From Zygnema cylindricum (Eukaryota > Streptophyta > Zygnematophyceae > Zygnematales > Zygnemataceae): DNA of 64,000 bases. Made by a program: the position numbers and the translations under genes. Location: assembly GCA_037447655.1 (NCBI GenBank), contig JBBHKE010002600.1, forward strand, positions 62,001-126,000, given 5' to 3'. The stretch's first letter is position 1; every line of letters begins with the position of its first letter. Positions 1 through 11,811 of the stretch are shown here, one piece after another. Under the pieces are notes generated by a model. The model made no database searches and was not told the DNA's origin. It saw only the letters and a program-made list of their open reading frames with translations.

Positions 1-369
1 TACGCCTTATTGGACGGGATCAATACTGTGGCTGCGGAGGTCCATGTCTTCGATTTCGGCGCAAAAAGAATGATGTTTGACATGCAAATGAGTGGCATCC
101 GGAGGTAAGCTCTCGTTGGAAGAACCTGTTTCACCTTTTGTTGCGTTGAACGTTTTTTTTTTGTTGTCAATTAAAATCTTGAACAAACTGGTGGAACTAC
201 TTCTTTAACTTTGAAGTCTAAAATATGAATCAATATGAGAAAGTGATTTCATGCAAATCCTTGCAAGTGTTCTCACACTTGATCGTGTCTTTCGTGTCTG
301 ATCTTGTGCAGAAACATCCAATGCGGAACCCCCACAAGGTACATCTCAAAGACCTCTTTAACCGTCTAG
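1..369 (+). CDS. 3' end of G8-family (CEMIP-like) gene, copy 1
   Basis: Partial gene: the window opens inside an exon (1-104) with a GT donor at 105. The next exon starts at 312 after a TTGTGCAG acceptor and reads to TAG at 367-369. The reading contains GINTVAAEVHVFD then MMFDMQM, matching the last two exons of the gene copy at 20,811-21,367 almost residue for residue. The motif G-x-N-x-V-A-A-E-V-H followed by FDM is typical of a C-terminal jelly-roll module seen in secreted proteins. Unlike the second copy, this one keeps its frame through the exon. The final exon has one more C in a C-run than copy 2, which changes the last residues, so AAG|gtacat at 338-339 could instead be a donor to an exon further on. 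Homology to copy 2 is clear; the exact stop is less so. Confidence 0.7.
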
Positions 370-2530
370 CGTTCCAAATTTGTGGCTGATGTCTGGCTTT
401 TTGTGATGATTATGAAGGGTTTTCCTGGTCTGGTTTTGCTGCACAGCAATTTTTTATGGTGGTGGTGGTGTTGTTGGTGGTAGTAACCATGATGGTGATG
501 TTGTTGACGATGATGATGGTTTGTCCTAAGAGATGTTTGTATGAAAGTTTGAATTTCTCAACTGTATTCAACTGTATGAATTTCTCATGGTATGGTTCCA
601 TGCGTATAATTTGTGGTGATGACATGAAATTTCCACCTCTGGGAAATTTTTTGTTCCATCAGCATGTCCGTTTGAAGTTTTCGCATGTTGGTGAAAACTT
701 ATCACAGTGGTGAAGATGATGGCGTTGTCAGGCAAGTTTTCTGACGACATTATTTTCTGGCTTTGCCTCTTTTGCAGGAGACCTAGGTAAACACTTTTTA
801 TGGAAGTCTCACACTTGTAATCTGTTGGGCGTGTTCACATAACTTGGTCGGGGTCCAAGTTTCTAATTGATTATTTATAACCCGTGTGATTGGATAAGCG
901 CGTTTCATGCCTATCCAATTTGTAGTCTTTAGTACATTTTAGCCTCATAGTGTAGATCCCATCAATTTTTGACCCAGTCTGGGGAATTTGTGCTTTGTTC
1001 TTTTCCCCAATAGGAGTACATGTACAGCTTCGAGCTGTGCAAAGGGAGTTATAACGTTTAAACTTTAAACTTGAGTGTAATTTATATGTTGTTTGGGCTC
1101 CTATGAGTAATAAGAAAATAGTTCAAATTCTGACCAGATTTCGATTTCCTTGTCATTGAGATTAATATGGAATGGAAGTCTTCTTATCCTGTTCATACAT
1201 GTGTTAGTTGTTATCCATTCTTGTCAATAGTGGTACGTATTTGCAAGTGAAGGGACCTAATGAGAATGTATTTGGCGGTTAGTGGATATGGGGCATGAAA
1301 ACTCTGTGCCGAGAATGTTTTTTCAACAATGTAGTCGGTATTAATCCCCTTAAAGGATGAGCTTCATGATGTCTAGAGAGAATAACAGCACAAGGAAAAA
1401 TAGGATGCTTGCAAATCTGGCAATATGAGAATACCCTTCAATTGACAGGCTGGGAACAGTAAATTGCTCTTTAAAAGATGGAACGAATTGAGTTTTAAGA
1501 ACAAATGCAGAAAAGCCAGTATTCTCAATGTATTTAGTGTGGATCTTACTATCAATGTTGAATGCCTTTCATGGAGTTTTTGAATCCCAATCTTTGTTTT
1601 GCACAAAAGATAATTCAACTTATTATTCAACTTAGTTTCGCTTCAGAACGACGCAGTACCGGTATTGCCCATGGCAACCATACAGTGATTTGGTGTATAG
1701 ACGTTTAACATTCAACCTCAAAACCGTTTAAACTTTCCCTTTGATGTTTGAAATGAATTCTGCCATTTTTAGGGTTTCGATCTTAGCCTAGAAGCGACTC
1801 GACTCTGGGGATAATCAAACTGTATACGTGACATGCCCACAGCCTTTCATTTGGAGTTGAATGGCGAGACAGAGTCGACCTAGTCTTTGAAGAATATTTG
1901 AAACACTTTGTTTCCCCCCACCAAGATGATCAAACAGAGGATTCCGTTTTCCAAATTTGTTGTGAACAAGGCATGTCCTCTGACAGCAGTCAAAATTTTG
2001 TGGAATACACAACTGACAATAACATTTTGTTGAGCTCAAAACAATTCGTGCTGAAATTATTTACAGGTTTAAAAAATCACTGTCATCTTGAGTTGGACCT
2101 TTCGAGGCTGTGCATCGCTAGGGATTTGCAGGCTAAAAATAATTCTACCAAAAAACATGCGAGGTCGTCCTATATTTTAAGTTGGATAGATAAAGATGTA
2201 GAAATTGGATGGTCGGGCGTAACCTCTATCCAATCAAAATTGATTGTGAATGCAAATGTGAAGCTGGACAAATACTTGACCACAAGGATGTCCAATGAAG
2301 ACGAGGTTCGCTAGTGATTAGGGTTGGTTTTAAGTGGAGATAAGACAAATGAAAAAAGAATGTGAGTCCCATGTATATCTCTAAAATCATAACACCTTTT
2401 AGGGGTGGAGTCGTCCCACTCCTTTGTCAAGTTATTCCTCCTATGCCGCCCCTATCCCCTTCAGCAAAAAAAAAAAAACAATCTTTAAGGCCAGTTTCCC
2501 ACGCTGGGAAAACACTACACTGTGGATCGT
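370..2530. other. no recognisable gene; short GGT/GAT microsatellite
   Basis: No exon of a known family is seen. A GGT/GTT/GAT-rich simple repeat lies at about 455-520. A 138-codon open frame (1,898-2,314, +) has no recognised motif and no homopolymer bias; it is noted only as open. This stretch separates copy 1 of the G8 gene from the transposon-rich block. Confidence 0.5.
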
Positions 2531-2537
2531 TATTAGT

Positions 2538-2675
2538 AGTGTTGGGTATCGAGGACCGTTTGCCGATATTCGATATATATCCAATTTCAGGTACCCGATA
2601 ATCGATATATCGCTTCAATATATCGAATTTCAAATTATCGCGATATATTGCCAATATATCGTATCGTCAATATAT
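2538..2675 (+). mobile_element. hAT-like MITE family C, left-end fragment
   Basis: Begins AGTGTTGGGTATCGAGGACC and continues with the ATATCGATATATCG-rich body seen in the complete copy at 4,935-5,375. It breaks off in an A-run at about 2,683 with no right terminus, so it is a truncated copy. Confidence 0.7.
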
Positions 2676-3288
2676 CAAAGCTAAAAAAAAAAAAAAAAAA
2701 ATATCCCAAAGGTTTCAAAGTCTCGTGACTTCGGACAAAGTGACTGTAAAATCTTTGCCGGAAAGAAATACGGTTTTCCTGAAAGTCAGCAGAGTGAAGG
2801 GAGATCTCTGAGGTACATGACGTTTACACTTGTGAAGTTAACGCACATCATAACGCAAAGTACGATTTCCAGAAAAGTCGGTTTCAGATATTCGGCGATT
2901 TTTGAGATTTGGTAGTCAGCTAACGTGGAACCACTACTTATATGTAGAACTTTTGACAAAAGATGAACGCGAGGCCCCGTAATATAAATTTTGCTGTCCG
3001 CGACTATTACAGACCTCGTGTCAGAGGTCGCAAACGGTCAACCGCAGATCGCCTAACCGACCATCCGCCGGATCCGAACGGATTCGGTTGCCAAAACCTT
3101 GGGGTCGGGCGGTTACGGTCGGTTGATTACCAGGAAAAAACGGTCAGTTACGGTCGGTCAAACAAAACCAAAAATGAACATTTGTACTTTTTTTCCAACA
3201 ATATTGTTCTTTGTACTTTTGGTATCGTGGAAGTGGGAAGTGATTAGCGTCAGCGCCGAAATCTACACGGCATTACTGTAGTAAGCTA

Positions 3289-3904
3289 CACCGCCGTCGC
3301 TATTAGCGTGAAGTTTCTTTAGCGTATAATGTAATAATTAGTGGTTTACTTGTTGAATTTGAAATTTTCAAGAAATCGATTACTCTAATTAGGAATTAGG
3401 TTTTTTAAATATTGTGGATAATTTAATGAGAATAAAATTAAAAAAGCGGGACGGATGTACACAACGCTTAATAGCGATTGGTGTATTTATTTCGCAAATC
3501 AAAGGGAACGCGACAAAGCATAGATGTCCTATGCGATAAAACCGACGAGCAAACTAACGAATACTACGTGGCGCATAAACAATTTCTTAAACTTTATAAA
3601 TTCGAGTAAAAATCGTGACTTTTTTGTACTTTTAAGTTTAAATATTTAAATATTCAAAACCCTACAAACTGAAACGTGCAACTAACTATACCGCGAATCG
3701 CTATTAGGCGTCAAAGCACTAATTTGGGTTCGTAAAATTTTATTTTTTTTCCGCAATTAGTATACATGATTTTCGAAAATATATTAGCAACTCTATTTAA
3801 GGATGTGAACCATAATCTGCCACGTCTCTCGCACTAAATTAGAATCAATAACACTAATTTTTTTTATGCTATTTAAACTTTGACACTAATAACGATTCGC
3901 GGTG
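3289..3904 (+). mobile_element. Family A MITE (mariner-like, TA ends)
   Basis: Left terminus CACCGCCGTCGCTATTAGCG and right terminus ending CGATTCGCGGTG are inverted relatives, each flanked by TA. A second left-type terminus inside (about 3,690, ACCGCGAATCGCTATTAGG) suggests one copy inserted in or recombined with another. No coding capacity. Confidence 0.7.
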
Positions 3905-3906
3905 TA

Positions 3907-4320
3907 GCGGCGAGCGCCGGAATTTACGGCGTCTCCAACGGCCGCTTCCTTCTGAAGACGGAATGGAGGACACAAAATACTCGCGCGCAAATGAAGCAAA
4001 ATGGCTCAGCGAAGCCGCCGTTGGAGACGCCATAAATTCCGGCGCTCGCAGCTCGCCGCTAAGATAAAAATACGTGTGTGAGACGCCATAAATTTCGCGG
4101 CTCGCCGCTCACATAAAAATACGCGTGAGAGACGCCATAAATTCCGCGGCTCGCCGCTCAGAAAAAAATACGCATGTGAGATGCCACAAATTCCGCGTTT
4201 CGCCGCTCGGATAAAAATACACGCGCGCAAATGAAGCAAAACTGCAAAACTGGAAAGTACAACGAACAAGTGGCGAGCGGCGGAGTTTACGGCGCATCCA
4301 ACGGCAGTTTTCCTTCTGAA
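3907..4320. repeat. palindromic cluster with 49-56 bp tandem units
   Basis: An arm at 3,907-3,942 (GCGGCGAGCGCCGGAATTTA...) is the inverted complement of 4,018-4,062. Between 4,026 and about 4,225 the unit GACGCCATAAATTCCGC/CTCGCCGCT recurs four times (starts 4,026, 4,082, 4,131, 4,180). A further inverted arm lies at about 4,265-4,320. No protein family is recognised on either strand. Confidence 0.75.
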
Positions 4321-4492
4321 GACGGAGTGGAAGACACAAAAAGTACGCGCGCTCAAATGTAACAACTTTTTTTTTAATGTCCGTACAATATTCCGTATAG
4401 TTTCGTACGAAATTTACGAAAGCTACGAAACAAACGAATACTACGTAGTTTTCGTAAAAAAGTCCAAATCCGTACGAATTGGACATCTATGC

Positions 4493-4686
4493 GACAAAGC
4501 GTCGCAAATCTGACACGGTAGTACAATATTCATTTCGAAAATCTTAGGGAAAACGACAAAGCGTCTCAAATCTGACACGGTGGTCAATATTCATTTCGAA
4601 AATCTTAGGCAACGCGACAAAGCGTTGCAAATCTGACACGGTAGTACACTATTCATTTCGCAAATCTTAGGGAACGCGACAAATCG
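4493..4686. repeat. 62-bp tandem repeat, three copies plus a partial
   Basis: GACAAAGCGT...CAAATCTGACACGG begins at 4,493, 4,555 and 4,616, and a fourth copy starts at 4,678, giving a period of 61-62 bp. Units differ at a few positions only. Confidence 0.85.
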
Positions 4687-4934
4687 TAATAATTGGCTTA
4701 TTCCGTCGTACATTAATTAATTTTGTACTTTTTCGGTTACGGGCGGGCACGGTTCGCGAAAAATCAAGATTCGGTTTTTTTTTTTTTCGTAAACGACGGT
4801 CGGTTAACGGTTAACAATTTTGGAGCGTGACAAAACTCGGTCGGCGTCGGTTACCCAGATTTTGAAAAAAAAAAAACGGTCGGTTTCGGGTATGATTTTT
4901 TTTGACTTTTGCGACCTCTGCCTCGTGTAACCAT

Positions 4935-5128
4935 GAGTGTTGGGTATCGAGGACCCATTGCCGATATTCGATATATATCGAATTTCATGTACCCGATATT
5001 CGATATATCGCTTCGATATATCGAATTTCAAATTATCGCGATATATCGCCGATATATCGTATCGACGATATATCGAAAATGAAATTTTACAATTTTTTTT
5101 TCACCCCCCCCCCCGGCGCGCGCTAAGT

Positions 5129-5164
<36 letters not shown>

Positions 5165-5375
5165 AAATATTCGTACGATTTTTCGTACGATTCTCCGTAC
5201 TCTTTTTCGTACGGTTTTTTGTACTCTGACTGTACGGATATGTAATTTTTGCGATATATATCGCGATAATTTATGTTGGTCCCGGTACGATATATCGAGG
5301 AATCTGCTCGATCGATATTCGATATATCGAATATCGAAATTATCGCGATATGAAACTACCCGATACCCAACACTA
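4935..5375 (+). mobile_element. hAT-like MITE family C, complete, with 8-bp TSD
   Basis: Inverted termini AGTGTTGGGTATCGAGG and CGATACCCAACACT bound a 441-bp non-coding element. The flanks repeat exactly: GTAACCAT at 4,927-4,934 and at 5,376-5,383. An 8-bp duplication with short inverted termini is the hAT signature. The body is made of overlapping ATATCGATATATCG palindromes and contains C11 (5,104-5,114) and G33 (5,130-5,162). Confidence 0.85.
5130..5162 (+). repeat. 33-base G homopolymer facing a C11 run
   Basis: An uninterrupted run of 33 G lies 15 bases after an 11-base C run. It sits inside the hAT-like element and is a strong G-quadruplex candidate. Homopolymers this long are also prone to length errors in sequencing, so the exact count should be treated as approximate. 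Confidence 0.9.
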
Positions 5376-5572
5376 GTAACCATACCCCAAATAATTAATC
5401 ATTAGAATTTCAGAATTAGTACTTTTTTGTCGGTTACATTTTGCGGCGTCTACCTTCAAGTCACGGAACGAAAATCACAGCGTACGTGGCGTATTAGACA
5501 ATTTGACTTTTTAGTAAAAATAACATATTATATAAAAAAATAAAAAAATAAAATTTAAAAAATACTATATAT

Positions 5573-5686
5573 CGCGATAATTTATGTTGGTCTCCGTACG
5601 ATATATCGAAGATCCTGCTCGATCGATATTCGATATATCGAATATCGAGATTATCGCGATATGAATTTACCCGATACCCAACACTA
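5573..5686 (+). mobile_element. hAT-like MITE family C, right-end fragment
   Basis: Matches the right half of the 4,935-5,375 element (TATATCGCGATAATTTATG, later CCCGATACCCAACACTA). No left terminus of its own is visible; an AT-rich tract (5,520-5,570) precedes it. Confidence 0.7.
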
Positions 5687-6640
5687 TTAGACTTATGTAC
5701 TCTATATCGGCGCCCCAAAATTTTGACATTGATACCCGAAATACAGTGACTGATTCTATTTTATCCGTGACGTTAATTACTGTTCTTGTAAATTAGCGTC
5801 CATGGAATATCCGTACTTATTTCATGAATAGTGTGGTGTACGGAATGTATTTGCTGGTACAAAGCTGTACTTGATTACCAAAAATCGTACGGAAATTGTA
5901 GTTAACTTATGTCGGTTGCATACACAACTGCGCTTAAAATAAACGTGGAGTCGATTTTGCGACAAACGCGTTCGCAAACCCAAATTATAATTATGGATTA
6001 ATTACACTGAAAGGACGCGATGTGGTACGGATTGTCATATTTTGTAGTTTTACCTATTTTAACGTGTATGTAATGACGACGGATTCTGTATAACTAAATC
6101 AGCGTTATAGAGAAATTACAATTAAACATTTTTTTCATAATGGTATTGATACACAAATTAGAATCAATGACACTGATTTATTATTGATACTAATAATTTC
6201 TATAGTCTAATAACGATTCACGGTGTAGTTTCCACGCGTGCGAACTAGTCGAACGCGTAAATGCAGCTCACACCGGACTGCCTTTTTCAGCGGGTAAATA
6301 ACCGGTACGTTATTTTCCATATTTTTGGCCAAAATATGCCCCCGCGCCAAACGTATCATTAGTGTAGTGATATTAGTTTTTGTTTTTTTTTTCTAAACCA
6401 ATGGGAAGTGAGTCCTTTTATTTGTCCTATGGTGAGCGAGTCTTACCGCCTCAAAATCAGACTACTTTGATCCTCCAAAGTAGGAAAAAAAAATATAATT
6501 GAAGTAAACATCCATGTGCGCTTCTATATTTTACGCTAATGTTGAATAAAAGTGTGATGCCGCAAAACATCCAAAATCGCAGTTGTGTACAGCTAAGCAA
6601 AAACAATAAAGTGTGATGTGTTTTCAATGTGTGAAACCGG
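5687..6640. mobile_element. decayed family A MITE region
   Basis: A family A right terminus (TAACGATTCACGGTGTA) ends at 6,227, with TACGG-rich body sequence before it. A matching left end was not located with confidence. The following 400 bp holds no recognised gene. Confidence 0.45.
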
Positions 6641-6770
6641 CCTAAGGCCGTTACTATCTTTTATAGTTTTATATAATACTAATCTTTATACAAATTATAG
6701 ACCTTTGTTCGTCCGTTTGAAAATCTTTAAATAGGCCGACTTTCTGTTCGTCTGCACCCGTAAACGACGT

Positions 6771-6873
6771 GTCCCCCGGCCGACGTCACCGAACGGGTAA
6801 CTTTGTCCCTCGGCCCACGTCAGCAAACGGGTACCTTTGTCCCTCGGCCTACGTCGGCAAACGAGTAGCTTTC
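6771..6873. repeat. 34-bp tandem repeat, three copies
   Basis: GTCCCYCGGCCNACGTCNNC recurs at 6,771, 6,805 and 6,839, each followed by RAACGGGTANCTTT. Spacing is 34 bp. No coding pattern is evident. Confidence 0.8.
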
Positions 6874-7019
6874 AAAGTACTCCCTCGACAATAGTTCCTG
6901 ACCGTCACATCTTGGCTGCTCGATCCTATCAATGAATTAAGATAAATCCGCCACGTGCACTAAAGAGGTTTCAGCCGTCAATCCTTCGTTCGTGACCGTC
7001 CGATTATAGGATGCTGGCA

Positions 7020-7425
7020 GTTTAGAACAGGGTTCATAACTCTAATATGGTGCCATTTTAAATAGGGTAGTGTACGGACTGTCAGGGCTGTACTATTATT
7101 GTACTTTTCAAGTAGAAAAGTACAGAAAAAAAATTCACAATGTCCCGTAGTCGCGCTAACATGTAATTGCGTAAATATTTTCCGGCATACGCGGATGTAA
7201 AAAAAAACGCGACGGCGTACAATGTGAACAATTTCGTACATGCACATATTTTAGTGTGGATATATTATGCGCCGAAATTTTTTACAAAGCAGTTTACAAA
7301 TTAGAGTTAATGATAAATTATAATAAAAGTTTTTTTGGAAAAAACTGAAATTCCCAATTAGCGTAAATAACGCTAATTGTTTCATTACGCTATCTATTTC
7401 ATTACGCTAATAGCGATTCACGGTG
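7020..7425 (+). mobile_element. family A MITE, right part
   Basis: Sequence from about 7,020 parallels the right part of the complete element at 23,329-23,817 (GGTTCATAACT, then a GTGTACGGACTGT stretch, ending AGCGATTCACGGTGTA). The left terminus is missing. Family B starts immediately afterwards. Confidence 0.65.
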
Positions 7426-7431
7426 TACTAA

Positions 7432-8186
7432 GGGTGGCGTTCTATCAGGAAATTCTGTAATCGTACGAACAACATTACATAATGCTACACTTTGAACAAT
7501 GCACAATGTTCTCTCGTGCAATGCACAATGTTCTCTCGTGCAGAGTCTGTAATCCACGTGCTTATAAATGAGTGGTACCAGGTATATTGAAAATCGTCAA
7601 ATATTTTTTACACGGACCAACTTCAACTGGAAATCGTCATTTGCATACCATGTACTTGTTGACCAGGGCATCGTACCACACAAATTTTGTACTCTTCGCA
7701 AACGTTTGTCAGATGCCAGCTCATTTTTTTAGGGTTTCTGCTTTTTCGCGTGACGAATGAGCGATTCCACAAATAGCGTGACGAATGGCCGGTAACAAAA
7801 ACAGCGCGACGAAAGCTCGTTACGAGATTACTTTCGTGATTTCCGTTGAGTTTTTTAATGCGTATATCATGTGCGAAATTTTTTGATTTCCGTTGGTTGC
7901 CATCTTGACACGTGTGTTAATTATCCAACGTGTCGCGGCTCATTTTTTTCTGTAAATGGTGATGTACCTCATCAAGGTACATCACCATTTACAAAAACTT
8001 TCCAAGCGAATGCTTCGCGAAAAAACATCCAACGGTCATTTTTACCTCCCACACCTTTGGAGAATATTGGCAAAGATTCTCTATAATGTTGTTCGCGTAT
8101 AGAAACCAAATAAGAGGTACGGCATAGTACGGATAGGTCCGGATTTCTGTAAACAACCTCACTTTTTGTCTGATGGAACGCCACCG
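7432..8186 (+). mobile_element. family B MITE (PIF/Harbinger-like)
   Basis: Left end GGGTGGCGTTCTATCAGG and right end GATGGAACGCCACC are inverted relatives of the better-preserved copies at 9,945 and 37,673. Flanking triplets are TAA/GTAA-like, so the duplication is imperfect. A direct palindrome GGTGATGTACCTC/ATCAAGGTACATCACC lies near 7,960-7,988. Confidence 0.65.
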
Positions 8187-8491
8187 TAAGACGTTTTGAT
8201 TAACAGGACAAGACACGGTCCATGCGCATGATAAAAGGGCATGATAAACGGGCATGGTAAAAGAGGACACGGTCCATGCCCGTGTAACAAGCATTGATTT
8301 ACTTATACTTAATTACTTATATAATATAAGCGCGAACTGTTGTCTGTCTGTCCTTCCGCAACTTATTTTCCTTTTTGCAGGCAGTCAACTGTTTTTTCTG
8401 ACCGCCACCAGCCTCAGTGATTGGTTACGTGAGTGCCTTGCAGTCATTATGTTTTTATCGGGCAACCAGTTAGTATTCTTATGTGCAGTGA

Positions 8492-9489
8492 GGGCGTGTT
8501 CCCATGTGTTCAAGTAAGGGTTTTTTTCCGTCATTTTCACAAAAAATGGGACTTCCAACTAGAAAATATTACGCCGTACAAAAAATGGGAAAAAACACAA
8601 GTACATTTTGCGTCATCTTGGAACACGGAAGGTACAACAATTTGGCGTTATTATCACCGCGGCCTACTTTCAGCTCATCTTCACACTTGTAATGGAATCA
8701 AATCGCGATCTGATTTTAACCCAAATAACACCCTATCGACGAATAGAAAGCAGGTATTGCCTGCGTGAAACGTCTTCGAATTTTTTTGAACGAGGGAGAG
8801 TACACGCTATTTTTTTCCATGCTCGTCACGCGCATGTATGTACAAAAATGACAAGCATATACGGAAAACAAATTATTGGGGTCTCGGACCTCCACTTTCA
8901 TTCACGGGTCCTTTGCAAAAATTTACAACGTCCGAGTCTCTCCCCATCATTTTCATTCGACCGCTCCTCTTTCTCTCATCTCCAAATAAAATGGAGCAAT
9001 AATAGTATCAAATGAAAGATTTTTTTTCCTTTTTTATATATTTTTGGTCGCATTTTGATGGCATATCGAATGATAAATGGTAAGAAAAAGAAATCGGGAA
9101 GCCATGGCAGAAAGTTTACGTGTTGATGACGTCATAAGGTAGCATGACTTTCGCAATGTCACAAAACCCTAAACATCTACAATGTCACAAAAAACTCGAC
9201 GTCTACAACCGTCGCCGTTTTTGTAGACCTCACTAAACGACGAAAAATAGCTGTAACTTTAGCACATGGGAAAGTGCCCTAATTTTAGGAAGTTTCGTAG
9301 TCGTGTACATTTCGTTTCGTACTATCGTAGGCTGTCGCATAGTTTGTAGGCGTCTACAACTGTCACATATATGAAGTAATGAAGGCGCAAGTAATGATTG
9401 ACATAGGAGCACTTTGAAAAGTACACCGTAAAATCTGCACTAAAATCCAAAGTAGAGTTTCAAAGTTTCGGTTACATGGGAACACGCCC
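8492..9489 (+). mobile_element. family D MITE (Harbinger-like, TGA TSD)
   Basis: Termini GGGCGTGTTCCCATG and CATGGGAACACGCCC are perfectly inverted, flanked by TGA at 8,489-8,491 and 9,490-9,492. The 998-bp body has no transposase. Its inverted interior (CTTTGAAAAGTACACCGTAA) reappears in the opposite orientation in the copy at 40,714-41,407. Confidence 0.8.
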
Positions 9490-9944
9490 TGAGTCTCACA
9501 AATTTTCCGACGTTTCTGATTGGCTATGTGATTTCCGGGCAGTCAATATGTTTTTTTCCCAGAGCACGTCATGCGTAGTTTACCACTGTAGTAAAATTTT
9601 ATGCCCAAATTGCGAACAATCAACTATTTTTTTTACATGGTCTTCGTACAGTCGTACACTCTTACTTCAATAAAGAAAAAAAAATTGTCGCCGGTCCTTA
9701 TCGAAAAAGCACGGTGGTGACTGATTGTTGTGGGCTACGAGATTTACCTCCGCGCCACCCGGTGCACATTGATGATATTTGTCGTTCCGAACTTTAGTGT
9801 GGATTTGTTTTAGGTTTTAGGCCAACGGCCCAGTTTGCTTTTAGAGCTTGTGTATAGCGTTGTTTTTTATTGCTATTGTAGTTTGGTTTTGGTTTTTGTT
9901 TTAGTTTTTCTTGTTTTTAGTGGTTTTGTGTTTAGTGTTGCTTA

Positions 9945-10692
9945 GGGTGAAGTTCCATCATACGTTTCCGTAATTGTACGTGTAATTGTACGGCAAACTC
10001 TACAGCCTGGGTCGATTGAGTTGAAGTTCCATCACGTAGAGTTTGTAAGCCACGTGTTCTAAATTTACTGGCGCCACGCAAGCTACGATCCAATATTGAA
10101 TATCTTTCAGATTTTTAGCACTGACAAACTTAACTCCAAATCTTGACTTGCGTACAATGTACCCGCGTACGAAGTAATCATACGACAAAACTTGTATACA
10201 TTTTGTAGACGCCAGTCTGTACGCCAGCTCATTTTTTAGGGTTTCAGTTTTCGAACATAACGAAAGTCCTTTGAGAGAAATAGTGTGACGAACAAAAGTT
10301 ACCGAAAATAGCGTGCCAAGGGAATGTTACGAAATTTCGTTTTAATTTTCGGTTGTATTTTGGAAACCGCGTGTCATGTGCAAATCTTAAGATTTTTCGT
10401 TGGTTTTCTAACATGACACGTAGCTTAATTGTCCACCGTGTCACAATTTTTTTTTCTGTATATGCCAACCCACCTCTTCGAGGTGGGTTGAGTTTAACAG
10501 AGAAAATTGAAGTGAACTCCACGCAGATGAACATCCGACGGCCAGTATTACCTCCAAGAACTTCGGAGAGTATCGACAAGATTCTCTGTAATGTTGTTTT
10601 TCATATAAAAACAAAATAGGCGATACGATTTGGTACGGAGAGTCGTGGATTTCTGTAAAAAACGCCACTTTTCGCTTGATGGAACTTCACCC
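9945..10692 (+). mobile_element. family B MITE, complete (TTA TSD)
   Basis: GGGTGAAGTTCCATCA at the left and TGATGGAACTTCACCC at the right form perfect inverted termini. TTA flanks both sides (9,942-9,944 and 10,693-10,695). A three-base TTA/TAA target with GGG-starting termini is the PIF/Harbinger signature. The element is non-coding and about 748 bp. Confidence 0.85.
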
Positions 10693-11811
10693 TTAGCTAA
10701 TGTATTTTTTGTTCTTTTGAGTTTTTACAAGTGTAGCCTTTAATGGTGGTAAACTTTTTTTACACTTCCAATCACTTTTTGTACTTCGATGGTTTAACCA
10801 TCGCGATTTTCATAATAAAATCTTCTTCTATTTTCAATAATATAATAATCCCCCAGTTGCAGTATTGGTCAGGTAAACCCTAATTCGTAGGTTTTTCCGT
10901 CGCTTTTTTTCAATATATTGCAGCAGGAAGTTCTATCTTCTGTGTGGCCTAATTATGGTTAGAGATTTGGGGGCTCCAGATCCAATATATGAATAAAAAA
11001 GATTCTGAAGCCCATAGAGTTGACATCAGCTAGATAAAATGTCCAAAAGTGAAAAAAACTGACGTCTAGCATCAACCCACTTGACGATACTTTGCCGTAT
11101 AATTCTTCGATGTAATTTTTCAGCATGGCAGAGCAATGAATAACGTTATTCATAATTACGAAGGCTGTCTTTTACAAAAAAAATCATATTTTGTACATGA
11201 ACTGATTGAAAGTACACAATTTTCCAAAATGTTTGTACAATATATATACCTTCTTGTAATTAGCGTAAGTAAAATGTTCTGCGTATCACCTGAATGGACT
11301 TCCGTCTTTTCATCGTTCGTGTGCTCTCAAATCTGCGAGGATAAAAGCCGATGCTTAACGACTGATTCTACGACTGATTTGAGCATCGACTTTCGATTCG
11401 CCGTACGATTGACACAAAATCGACGGCGGCCGACAAGTAACGGCAATTTTAATCGATCGGCGCGAAGTCGTCAACAAGCCAAACGCCGCATGGACAGATG
11501 TCAACGTCGCCAGATGTTGGCAGAAAAGATGACGTCGAGAGTCAACCAAGTGCCGCCAACAAGGTTAAGGGTTCCAAAGTGTCGGTGGTGGCACCACCGG
11601 TTCGCAGCTAGATAAAAGGATGTCTCACTCCCTTCCGCTAAGAACCAGAATACAACCGGTAAACACAAGAGAGGGAAATTGGGAGAGGAGAGAACGAGAA
11701 GGGAAAATGGAAGGGAAAAAGAGGGAAAGGGAAAGGGGAAGGAAGAAGGAAGAAATTGAGAGAAAACAAAAAGGACAGGGAAAGAGTGAGATACGTGAGA
11801 GAAAACCAGCT
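10693..11811. other. 5' flank of the G8 gene copy 2
   Basis: No recognised gene. The last 150 bases before the start codon are purine-rich (GAGAGGGAAAGGGAAAGG, 11,670-11,800), likely 5' leader or promoter-proximal sequence. A 159-codon open frame at 11,136-11,615 has no known motif. Confidence 0.4.

Noticed and set aside
4026-4690. CRISPR-like array from regularly spaced repeats
   Set aside because: Units are contiguous tandem repeats without unique spacers, in a eukaryotic context.
2538-5686. One large hAT element bounded by the family C ends at 2,538 and 5,686
   Set aside because: The flanks do not form a matching 8-bp duplication, and a complete smaller element lies between them; the two ends are better read as separate fragments.
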